Shown here piece after piece: positions 7,834-14,143 of a stretch of DNA of 32,645 nt (position 1 is its first letter; the number at the start of each line of letters is the position of its first letter). The translations under genes and the position numbers were made by a program. The DNA is from Treponema sp. (lineage in GTDB: Bacteria; Spirochaetota; Spirochaetia; Treponematales; Breznakiellaceae), in assembly GCA_031268245.1 (NCBI GenBank), contig JAIRXN010000122.1, positions 1-32,645 of the forward strand. The letters are read 5' to 3'. Under the pieces are notes generated by a model that worked only from the letters and a program-made list of their open reading frames with translations, did not search any database and was not told the origin of the DNA.

Positions 7834-9399
7834 CTATTCGAGTATATACCGGAGATCCCCGGAATTCCTAGACTCAAGAAACAGCCCTTCCCAGGAACCG
7901 CCGTCTTTATCTATACGGATTGTACCTGTTCCTTCTTCTGCCTTGAGAACCGAGGAGGCAAAACCAGCTATAAGATCGGCTGTTTTGACCGGATAGTCTT
8001 CCCCTGTCCAGATTTTTTTCCCTTTTCCCCTTAAAAGGAGGGAATATAAGGGTTTTGTCACCGGGATACTGCTGTAATCCAGCGAGCCTGCCCCCGGAAC
8101 AGCGGCAAGCAGCCGGGGCCCGGAAACACTTCGGGTAAATACCTGAAAAAGCGCCCCATAAACACTACCTGCCTCCTCTGCCCCTGTCCCGAAAGCCCTG
8201 TCGGAAACCACAAGCAGGATGGGTTTCCCGGTTTCCGGAGGCTCTGCAAGACCGGAAATTTTTAACGAATTGAAGCCCCTCAGATTGAGGCCCCTTAGCC
8301 GGTTCCGGAGATTGATACGAAAACGGAATATCACTCCCGATCCTTCGGGAATATCTTCAGGCTGATCTTCTTCCCCCTGCATAAGAGACCAGAAATTGCT
8401 TTCTATAGTAATTATGCCGGAAATTTCCGGCTTTGTGCTGTCAGATTCCCTGTTTTCGGATGCATAGTACAGGGCTCCCCCTCCTCCGGCATTGTAACCT
8501 GCAAGAAAAATACTCTCCTTAACGGTATCCGGGCCGAAAAGAGGGCCTTCCGCCTCACTATTTTGTAGAAAACGGGGGAGAAGAAAGCGGAGATCCTCCA
8601 GTCTTCCGGTTTCCAGGCTTCGGCCTATGGCGTTGGCTTTAACCTGTACGGCTCCTTTCAGGTAAAGACGCAGAAAACGGCCCTGAAGAAACGGTGAAAG
8701 AATATATTTCCGGAAAGTTCCTCCGGCGGCAAAGCCCGGGACTCCCCTCCTGAGGGAGAACCCGCTGCGGACCGGCGCCGTATTCCGTTCATCCGGGCCC
8801 AGGGCCGGTGAGTCAAAGCCTTTACGGGAATATGTTACCGCGGTAAAACCGAGCCGCCTCAGTTCATCGCAAACCGGATCTATTACAGGAACCGAACCTG
8901 ATTCCGGGGGAATAATAAGAACCAGGGGATGTTTACCTTCTACGGGACTGTCATAGATCCGTACAAAATAGTCCCGGCCCTGTTTTTCATCCCGGATAGG
9001 GATGGTTCGTACCCCTTCAGATACCGGAATTTCCTCTTTTTGCGGGGCAAAAAGGTAGGCCGGAAGGAGAAAAAGTCCCAAAAACAGGAGGGAGAGGACC
9101 TTGAATAGAGGGTTCGGATAGCCGGAATCTTCATCGGAAAAACCGCCGTCGTTCCGTCTCCGGCTTGAAGCGAAACGGATAATCAGGATAAAATTGTAGG
9201 CAAAAGCGTATACAAGCAGAGGGATACATTCAAGCCGGAACCCATAGGCGGGAAAGATCCCCGCCGTGATGAACAGGGCGAGCAGGGGGAGCCGGTTGAG
9301 GCCGGGCAGTTCTTCAAGCGCCTTGAAAAAACTCTGCAACTGGGGGAGAAAGAGAAACAGAACTATAATTGTTTCAGGTATCCAAATCTCTTTTATCAT
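7834..9399 (-). CDS. Membrane-anchored alpha/beta-hydrolase-like protein lacking the Ser nucleophile
   Basis: I start this protein of 521 residues at the ATG at 9399, with GGA about nine bases upstream; a GTG at 9420 is the alternative (528 residues). The N-terminal ~120 residues hold four hydrophobic segments. The rest resembles an extracytoplasmic or cytoplasmic alpha/beta-hydrolase: a strand PLVLIIPPESGS, then LGFTAVTYSRKGFDSP, then FLAGYNAGGGGALYYA at the nucleophile-elbow position. The usual GxSxG is GYNAGG here, so the serine is replaced by Asn. The protein also contains KPILLVVSDRAFGTG, where such enzymes carry the acid residue. It may be a pseudoenzyme or use different chemistry. It is cotranscribed with the NIF3-family gene. 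Confidence 0.7.
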   Translation of the reverse strand: MIKEIWIPETIIVLFLFLPQLQSFFKALEELPGLNRLPLLALFITAGIFPAYGFRLECIPLLVYAFAYNFILIIRFASSRRRNDGGFSDEDSGYPNPLFKVLSLLFLGLFLLPAYLFAPQKEEIPVSEGVRTIPIRDEKQGRDYFVRIYDSPVEGKHPLVLIIPPESGSVPVIDPVCDELRRLGFTAVTYSRKGFDSPALGPDERNTAPVRSGFSLRRGVPGFAAGGTFRKYILSPFLQGRFLRLYLKGAVQVKANAIGRSLETGRLEDLRFLLPRFLQNSEAEGPLFGPDTVKESIFLAGYNAGGGGALYYASENRESDSTKPEISGIITIESNFWSLMQGEEDQPEDIPEGSGVIFRFRINLRNRLRGLNLRGFNSLKISGLAEPPETGKPILLVVSDRAFGTGAEEAGSVYGALFQVFTRSVSGPRLLAAVPGAGSLDYSSIPVTKPLYSLLLRGKGKKIWTGEDYPVKTADLIAGFASSVLKAEEGTGTIRIDKDGGSWEGLFLESRNSGDLRYILE

Positions 9400-9420
9400 A
9401 TTTTTTATTCCAAAATCCAC

Positions 9421-9585
9421 TCTCGACCGTAAATCCGGCGGAAAGTATGTTGATCAATATGTAAATACATCATATAGTCATAATAATAACATATAATATC
9501 AGGATCAGGTTCGGCTTTGAGAGATGTTTAGTCGTATCTCTGTGTTTATGTGTTTCAAAGCCCCATTCTTCTTGAAGGAATATTT
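9421..9585. promoter_or_regulatory. Divergent intergenic region with structured leader of the HDOD gene
   Basis: This region separates two divergent genes. On the plus strand TATAAT at 9492-9497 is a likely -10 box, although no good -35 is visible. Downstream, the predicted leader can fold: GGCTTTGA (9513-9520) pairs with TCAAAGCC (9555-9562), enclosing GAGAT/ATCTC (9521-9525 with 9536-9540). The SD AAGGA lies at 9575-9579, outside the stem. The leader is a candidate regulatory RNA structure. The leftmost 60 bases are AT-rich and should hold the minus-strand promoter, which I cannot assign. Confidence 0.45.
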
Positions 9586-11082
9586 ATGGCTACTGTTAAG
9601 GAATTGGTTGTCGATGAGGCTAAGATAAAAAAAGCCGTCCAATCGGGTATTCCCCTTACCATAACAACTTTTACCCTTCCCCATGAGATTGAAGTCTATA
9701 TAGAAGGGGTATTAACCGTTTTTCTCAGGCAGGTGGATCAGGAAAAACTTAAAGATTATATCGTCTACTGTGTGCAGGAACTGGCGGTTAACGCAAAAAA
9801 AGCCAATACCAAGCGGGTTTACTTCATTGAACGGGGTCTGGATCTGGCAAATCCTGATGATTACAAGGAAGGAATGGCCAGTTTCAAGGAAAATACCCTG
9901 AATAATATAGGCCATTATCTGCAGCTTCAGAAAGAAAAGGGTCTCTACATCAAACTTATCTTCCAGATAAAGAAGAATATCATCCATATCGAAGTACGGA
10001 ACAATGTGGCGGTAACCAAGACGGAGCTTATCCGTATTCATGACAAGCTGGCCCGTTCCCGGCAGTACAATAACCTGGAAGACGCTCTGGCTCAGGTCTT
10101 GGATGATTCCGAAGGCGCCGGTCTCGGGCTGGTTATCCTGGTGCTGATGCTCAAAAAGATGGGGCTTGATGAGGACTGTTTCGATATTCTCAGTACCGAT
10201 GAAGAAACCATTGTCAGGCTTATCATTCCTCTGGATAAGACAAGGGTAGAAGGTCTCTCTATGCTTACCGAGACCATTGTCAACAACGTAAATTCCCTGC
10301 CCCAGTTCCCCGAAAACGTCATGATGGTTCAGAAACTCATTTCCGATCCCAAGTCCACTATGGTCAGTATTGCCCGGCAGATCTCCATGGATCCTGCCTT
10401 GACGGCAGATCTTCTCAAGATCGTCAATTCCGCCCAGTATATGCTTGCAAAAAAAGTAGATAGTATCTCCGATGCGGTCAAAATGGTGGGTATCCGGGGA
10501 ATCAAAAATCTGCTTTACTCCTATGGAACCCAGAAGATCCTGGGGGACGAAACTTCGGAAAAGAAACAACTCTGGGAACATTCCTACAAGACCGCTTTCT
10601 ATGCATATAACCTTGTCAAGAATTTCAAGAAAAATCATAACCTCCTTGACGATGTATATGTGGCGGGTATCCTGCACGATATGGGGAAGATTATCTTCTC
10701 CAATGTACATCCGGATCTGCTCAACAAGATAAAAGCCCTGTGCGGCGAAAAGAATTTACCCGCTTCTACGTTTGAAGACCTTGCCGCCGGTATGAACCAT
10801 GCAGAAATCGGCGCTCTTATTGCCGAAAAATGGAATTTTCCCGAAGGTCTTATAGAAGCCATCCGTTTTCACCATGATCCGGAGAGCGCCGCTCCTGAAT
10901 ATCAGGATCTGGTCGACACGGTGTATCTTGCCAATATGTTCTGTGAATATGAAATCGGCAATGTCGTCTATGATCAGATGGATCCGGCGATACTGAAAAG
11001 TTTTGAAATCACTTCACAAAAGCAGGTCGACAACCTGCTGGAACGCTTTTCCCAGGGTTTCAAGAAAGAAAATATACATTAG
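9586..11082 (+). CDS. HDOD-domain regulator with N-terminal GHKL-like domain
   Basis: The start is the ATG at 9586 (MATVKE), with AAGGA seven bases upstream; the GTG at 9550 lacks a site. The protein has 498 residues. Residues about 20-220 resemble a GHKL ATPase fold: QELAVNAKKAN (N-box, about 64-74) and SEGAGLGLVI (G-box, about 176-185), but the DxGxG motif is not obvious (VRNNV instead). Residues about 225-435 form an HDOD domain with LPQFPENV, MDPALTADLLKIVNSA, GILHDMGK (364-368) and RFHHDPE. HDOD proteins act as signalling scaffolds and here the HD dyad is retained. There is no histidine phosphorylation box. A role in intracellular signalling is inferred. The stop codon lies in a 17-bp palindrome. 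Confidence 0.85.
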   Translation: MATVKELVVDEAKIKKAVQSGIPLTITTFTLPHEIEVYIEGVLTVFLRQVDQEKLKDYIVYCVQELAVNAKKANTKRVYFIERGLDLANPDDYKEGMASFKENTLNNIGHYLQLQKEKGLYIKLIFQIKKNIIHIEVRNNVAVTKTELIRIHDKLARSRQYNNLEDALAQVLDDSEGAGLGLVILVLMLKKMGLDEDCFDILSTDEETIVRLIIPLDKTRVEGLSMLTETIVNNVNSLPQFPENVMMVQKLISDPKSTMVSIARQISMDPALTADLLKIVNSAQYMLAKKVDSISDAVKMVGIRGIKNLLYSYGTQKILGDETSEKKQLWEHSYKTAFYAYNLVKNFKKNHNLLDDVYVAGILHDMGKIIFSNVHPDLLNKIKALCGEKNLPASTFEDLAAGMNHAEIGALIAEKWNFPEGLIEAIRFHHDPESAAPEYQDLVDTVYLANMFCEYEIGNVVYDQMDPAILKSFEITSQKQVDNLLERFSQGFKKENIH

Positions 11083-11119
11083 ACTTGTTCAGTAACCAAC
11101 CGGGTTACTGAACAAGTCT
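11081..11119. repeat. Perfect 17-bp inverted repeat (CTTGTTC-type hairpin)
   Basis: AGACTTGTTCAGTAACC (11081-11097) and its exact complement at 11103-11119 flank a 5-base loop. The left arm includes two bases of the HDOD stop codon TAG, and the right arm overlaps the stop codon of the remnant on the minus strand (11105-11107). It stands between convergent transcription units and probably acts as a bidirectional terminator or RNA 3' end, though no T-run follows. It shares the CTTGTTC...GAACAAG frame with the hairpin at 32388-32426. Confidence 0.85.
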
Positions 11120-11251
11120 ATTAGCAGCCCGGGCCTGCATCGCTATCCCGAAAGCCGCCGATACATTGAGACTTCCCTTCCTGCGCTCATTCGGGAATTT
11201 TGCTATTTCTTGTACCGTTTGGGCATCAGGCGGATGAAGCGCAACAGGCTG
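11105..11251 (-). pseudogene. Possible SpoU/TrmH RNA methyltransferase C-terminal remnant
   Basis: Directly after the TAG of the iron-ADH-like gene, and in the same frame, 48 codons run open to a TAA at 11105-11107. The peptide includes ERRKGSLNVSAAFGIAMQAR. GSLNVSxAxGI is the hallmark of motif 3 (AdoMet and dimer knot) in SpoU/TrmH rRNA 2'-O-methyltransferases, where it sits near the C-terminus. No upstream part of such an enzyme is present, so this looks like a decayed or transported 3' fragment. The ends of the fragment also carry short inverted copies of TAGCAGCC (11121-11128 and 11247-11254), hinting that it may belong to a small mobile unit. Confidence 0.45.
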
Positions 11252-12397
11252 CTAGAAGGCCTGTTTCAGAAGGTCGAATGCGTCCTCCGCGGCGACAGTC
11301 CAGGGTGAAAACGCGACAAATTCCAGGGCTCTGGCGGATTCCGCTACCGGTACCAGACGATCCAGCGAGAGGTTGAATTCCTTGAGCCGGGCGGGAACCT
11401 GCAAAACGCCCATGCGGCGGCGAATGGTGTCTACAACCATGGCGGCGCTGTCCGCTATGGAGGCGCCTTCCACGGGTTCCCCCATGATACCTGCGATGCG
11501 GGCCAACTTTTCCGGCCGGGCAACGATCAGTTTTTCCAGAATATAGGGCAAAAGTACCGTAGAAGCCCAGGATTTGGCAACCGGAAAACGCCCGTTCAAG
11601 GCATAAGCCAGGGCAGTACCGATACCCGGAGCGCTTATCGAAGCTCCCAGGGCCATGAGGAAGCCTGCATTGGTAGCGCCGCCTATAAGGTCGAAACTGG
11701 TCTGATTTTCCGCATAGGAAGCCATCATCTGGGAATAGATGTAGATTGCCTGCTCCAGCATGGCGTCGGAGAGGAAGCTTGATTTTGAAGAACAGTAGGA
11801 TTCAATGGACACACAAAACCCGTCGAAAGCCGTGGTAGCGGAGAATTTCTCCGAAAGGGATTCGGAGAGGCTGCTGTCTATGATTGCCGCCGCACAGAGC
11901 CGGGGAGGGGACTTTACGCACTTTACCGAACGATCGCGGGGATCCACGGTGACAAAGTAACCGGCAAAGAGAAAAGGATCCCGGCCTGTAGTGGGAATGG
12001 AAATAAAGGGGATAAAATTCCCTTCCGGTTTGCGCCCGTCCAAAAGTTCAAAAATTTCCAGATTTGAGTGGGCAATTATGGCGGCTAAACGGGATATTGA
12101 CTGGGTTTTAAGGCCCCCAAACCCGATAATTGCCGAACAGCGGGCCCCCCTGGCGAGGCTTGCGGCGGCTTCCGCCACATCCGCAGTTGCCTGTGCAGGA
12201 ATCTCGTCAAAAACAATGGCTTCAACCCCGGAATCTTCCAGAATTGTTTTTAGCCTCTCAATACCCCGGTTTTCGTAGAGCACCGGCTCGGTCGTTATCA
12301 GAACTCTGCCGCCATAGTTAGAGCAGATCGTCCCCGCCCGGTTAATTGTATCCAACCCGATGAGTACTTCCGGATCCAGTCTGAACGAAATATCCAT
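11252..12397 (-). CDS. Iron-containing alcohol dehydrogenase homologue without metal ligands
   Basis: The start is the ATG at 12397 (MDISFRLDP), giving 381 residues; a TTG at 12412 is less likely because it sits in the T-run of the flgM terminator. The overall layout follows the type III (Fe) ADH family: an N-terminal nucleotide-binding half and a C-terminal helical half ending in AEDAFDLLKQAF. Key residues are altered. The GGGSxxD motif reads GFGGLKTQSIS. The usual Asp-x3-His reads DGFCV. The HxxxH and PHG regions read GTALAYALNG and PVAKSWASTVLLP, so no His ligand remains. It is therefore probably not a metal-dependent dehydrogenase. Its ligand and role are unknown. Confidence 0.8.
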   Translation of the reverse strand: MDISFRLDPEVLIGLDTINRAGTICSNYGGRVLITTEPVLYENRGIERLKTILEDSGVEAIVFDEIPAQATADVAEAAASLARGARCSAIIGFGGLKTQSISRLAAIIAHSNLEIFELLDGRKPEGNFIPFISIPTTGRDPFLFAGYFVTVDPRDRSVKCVKSPPRLCAAAIIDSSLSESLSEKFSATTAFDGFCVSIESYCSSKSSFLSDAMLEQAIYIYSQMMASYAENQTSFDLIGGATNAGFLMALGASISAPGIGTALAYALNGRFPVAKSWASTVLLPYILEKLIVARPEKLARIAGIMGEPVEGASIADSAAMVVDTIRRRMGVLQVPARLKEFNLSLDRLVPVAESARALEFVAFSPWTVAAEDAFDLLKQAF

Positions 12398-12410
12398 AAT
12401 AAACCGTCCC

Positions 12411-12456
12411 AAAAAAAAGGCGGAACCCTCAAGGCCCTCTGCCTCCAGGTTCCGCC
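12411..12456 (-). terminator. Rho-independent terminator of flgM
   Basis: On the minus strand GGCGGAACC and GGTTCCGCC (12448-12456 with 12419-12427) form a perfect 9-bp stem around a 20-base loop and are followed by eight T (12418-12411). It ends the rsmI-flgM unit just upstream of the iron-ADH-like gene. Confidence 0.88.
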
Positions 12457-12477
12457 CTGTTTATAGCCTCTATCTTC

Positions 12478-12765
12478 TTATGTACCCAGCAGGACTTCCA
12501 GTATCCTGTCCGCAGTTTCCCCGATGAGCCGGTCATTAATATAGGCGGGATCATTGATCTTTTCCCGGAGTTCCGCGATACGTTCTTCCCGGATATCCGG
12601 GGCAGCCATAGCAAGTTCTTTTATGCGATACAATTCCGCTTTTTCCAGGGCAGCGGGAGAGATGCTGATGATGTCTTCGTTACCGCTTCCCTTTACAGAA
12701 TCACTCCGGTTCGGCTTTTTGCCGGGCTGAATGGGGTCTATACTGCCTATCCTATCGATTGTCAT
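12478..12765 (-). CDS. flgM: FlgM-like anti-sigma-28 factor
   Basis: This 95-residue protein has FlgM architecture. A disordered N-terminus (MTIDRIGSIDPIQPGKK) is followed by a C-terminal helical sigma-binding region with ISISPAALEKAELYRIKELAMAAPDIREERIAELREKI, which matches the family's PDVREEKVxEIKxxI pattern, and a final IGETADRILEVLLG helix. FlgM holds the flagellar sigma factor FliA inactive until the hook-basal body is complete. The ATG at 12765 has AGGTAGGA upstream. It lies 41 bases after rsmI and ends at a strong terminator. Assignment rests on motif likeness, since FlgM proteins are short and divergent. Confidence 0.75.
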   Translation of the reverse strand: MTIDRIGSIDPIQPGKKPNRSDSVKGSGNEDIISISPAALEKAELYRIKELAMAAPDIREERIAELREKINDPAYINDRLIGETADRILEVLLGT

Positions 12766-12806
12766 CTTCGTATCCTACCTGTAATAATTATCGGCATTTT
12801 ATATCA

Positions 12807-13499
12807 TTAGTTTACCACCGTCTTATCTTTCTTGCCAGATACAAAAACCGAAAATTCTCCTTTTTGTTCGCTTTTCTGTACCAAATTTGAGTATATCAGA
12901 GAAACGGTTCCCCGTAAATACTCTTCGTGAACCTTGGTCATTTCCCGGCCCACACAAACATATCTTTCACTATCAAATTCGGCTAGATCTTCGAAAAGTT
13001 TGAGAATTCTGAAGGGAGATTCATAAATAACAAAGGCGTTCCCGGTTTCAAGCAGTTCCTTCAGCCTTGCCCTGCGTCTTCCCTGTTTTGGGGACAAAAA
13101 ACCTTCAAAAATGACGGTTTTATCCATGGCCCCGGCTACACTGAGGAGAGAGGCAAAGGCTGAAGGCCCCGGAATCGGGATAACCTGGTGCCCTGCTTCG
13201 GCAGCCAGCCGGGAGAGAAGGGCGCCGGGGTCGCTGAGGGCAGGTGTACCCGCATCGCTGGCATAGGCTATGATTTTCCCTTCGTCAAGGAATTTTATAA
13301 GCTTTTCCGCGGCAAATTTTTCGTTTTGGGAACGGCAGGATACAAGCCGGACACCGATTCCAAAATGGCTTAAGAGTTTTGACGTTCTCCGGGTATCCTC
13401 ACAGGCAACAAGATCCGCTGTTTTGAGGGTTTCCACAGCCCGGAAACTTAAATCACCGAGATTCCCGATGGGGGTGCCGATAATATAAAGAATACCCAC
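12807..13499 (-). CDS. rsmI: 16S rRNA (cytidine-1402 2'-O)-methyltransferase
   Basis: This 230-residue tetrapyrrole-methylase-fold enzyme methylates the ribose of C1402 in the decoding site of 16S rRNA. It has the typical N-terminus LYIIGTPIGNLGDLSFRAVETL, then LVACEDTRRTSKLL, YASDAGTPALSDPG, IPIPGPSAF and the GFLSPKQGRRRARL segment. The length is slightly shorter than the usual 270-290 residues because the C-terminal HTH-like extension is absent. The start is GTG at 13499. A -10-like TATACT (13507-13512) lies only seven bases upstream and no SD is visible, so the mRNA may be leaderless. Confidence 0.93.
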   Translation of the reverse strand: MGILYIIGTPIGNLGDLSFRAVETLKTADLVACEDTRRTSKLLSHFGIGVRLVSCRSQNEKFAAEKLIKFLDEGKIIAYASDAGTPALSDPGALLSRLAAEAGHQVIPIPGPSAFASLLSVAGAMDKTVIFEGFLSPKQGRRRARLKELLETGNAFVIYESPFRILKLFEDLAEFDSERYVCVGREMTKVHEEYLRGTVSLIYSNLVQKSEQKGEFSVFVSGKKDKTVVN

Positions 13500-13506
13500 G
13501 GATCTT

Positions 13507-13512
13507 AGTATA
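13507..13512 (-). promoter_or_regulatory. Candidate -10 box of rsmI
   Basis: The minus-strand hexamer TATACT ends seven bases before the GTG start. The -35 position (TTCCGA with a 17-base spacer) is poor and overlaps a 7-bp inverted repeat GAGTATT/AATACTC (13524-13540), which could serve as an operator. The assignment is tentative. Confidence 0.4.
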
Positions 13513-13540
13513 CCTGTTTTTTTGAGTATTCGGAATACTC

Positions 13541-13667
13541 TGAGGCTCTTTCAAAACTTCAGTTTTGAAAGAGCAACCTCTAAAAAATGCGGTTTTACAG
13601 CCCGTAGGGCGAAAAACCGCAAGAGCTTCTGCAAAACTTGCCCGAGTTTTGCAAGAAGCTCCTCTTA
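13541..13667. repeat. Three-hairpin palindromic element, copy 1
   Basis: Three hairpins stand in a row between rsmI and the zinc-ribbon gene. A: GCTCTTTCAAAAC (13545-13557) with its exact complement at 13562-13574, plus outer GAGG/CCTC. B: TGCGGTTTT (13588-13596) with AAAACCGCA (13613-13621) and an inner GCCC/GGGC. C: GAGCTTCTGCAAAACT (13623-13638) with AGTTTTGCAAGAAGCTC (13645-13661), one bulge. Hairpins A and C share the inner AAAAC/GTTTT. The same three-part order recurs at 32388-32503 with different outer stems. Confidence 0.85.
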
Positions 13668-13673
13668 CGGAAA

Positions 13674-14114
13674 ATGAGGAGCGCCGGAAATTTGAGGGAC
13701 CTTATTCAGATTCTTATATTTATTTTGATCGGTCTCGTGCTGCTCTGGTTTGGTTATACTCTCTATTTCAGCCCGCAGGGTATTTTTTTCGGATTTGAAA
13801 AAAAGAAAAAACGCGGCCGCGGGCCGAGAGGAGAAGGCAGACCCGGAGCCCCCCAGACCTGTCCGGTATGCTCCGCGCTGCTCTCTCCGGGGGAACTGGT
13901 AAAATCAGTCGCTTTTCCGTCTTTTACCGGAAAAGACCGGCTTATGTATATTTCGGGCTGCACGTACTGCCTTAACGGAGACCGCCGGCGATCCTGTCCG
14001 GTCTGCGGAAGGCGGCTCCATGATGATGAAATCCTGGTTGCGCGGATGTTTGATCGTCCCCGCCGCAGCCATGTTCATGTTATCGGCTGCAGCTACTGCC
14101 GTTTAAAGAAATGA
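13674..14114 (+). CDS. Membrane protein with two zinc-ribbon repeats, function unknown
   Basis: I start this protein of 146 residues at the ATG at 13674, just outside the three-hairpin element; the open frame further upstream merely crosses the hairpins. Residues about 9-27 form one transmembrane segment (LIQILIFILIGLVLLWFGY). They are followed by a basic stretch (KKKKRGRGPRGE) and two cysteine-pair units. Unit 1 runs from CPVC to GCTYC, unit 2 from CPVC to GCSYC. Both follow CPVC-x(3)-L-x(n)-GCxYC, so they are internal duplicates, each likely to bind one zinc. I do not recognise the family; it may be treponeme-specific. Next to it is a convergent PilZ gene. Confidence 0.8.
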   Translation: MRSAGNLRDLIQILIFILIGLVLLWFGYTLYFSPQGIFFGFEKKKKRGRGPRGEGRPGAPQTCPVCSALLSPGELVKSVAFPSFTGKDRLMYISGCTYCLNGDRRRSCPVCGRRLHDDEILVARMFDRPRRSHVHVIGCSYCRLKK

Positions 14115-14143
14115 AGAACTCATGCCTGGTTCCGCCTGCCCTC

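Noticed and set aside
7117-8034. 305-codon plus-strand open frame
   Set aside because: It lies opposite the NIF3-family and hydrolase-like genes, both well supported, has no recognisable motif and no ribosome site, and its composition is that of an antisense frame.
13524-13540. Rho-independent terminator at the GAGTATT/AATACTC repeat
   Set aside because: The T-run lies before the hairpin on the plus strand and reads as A on the minus strand, so it cannot serve as a terminator in either direction.
13541-13667. Repeats considered as a CRISPR array
   Set aside because: The hairpins differ in sequence, have no uniform spacers and no cas genes are near.
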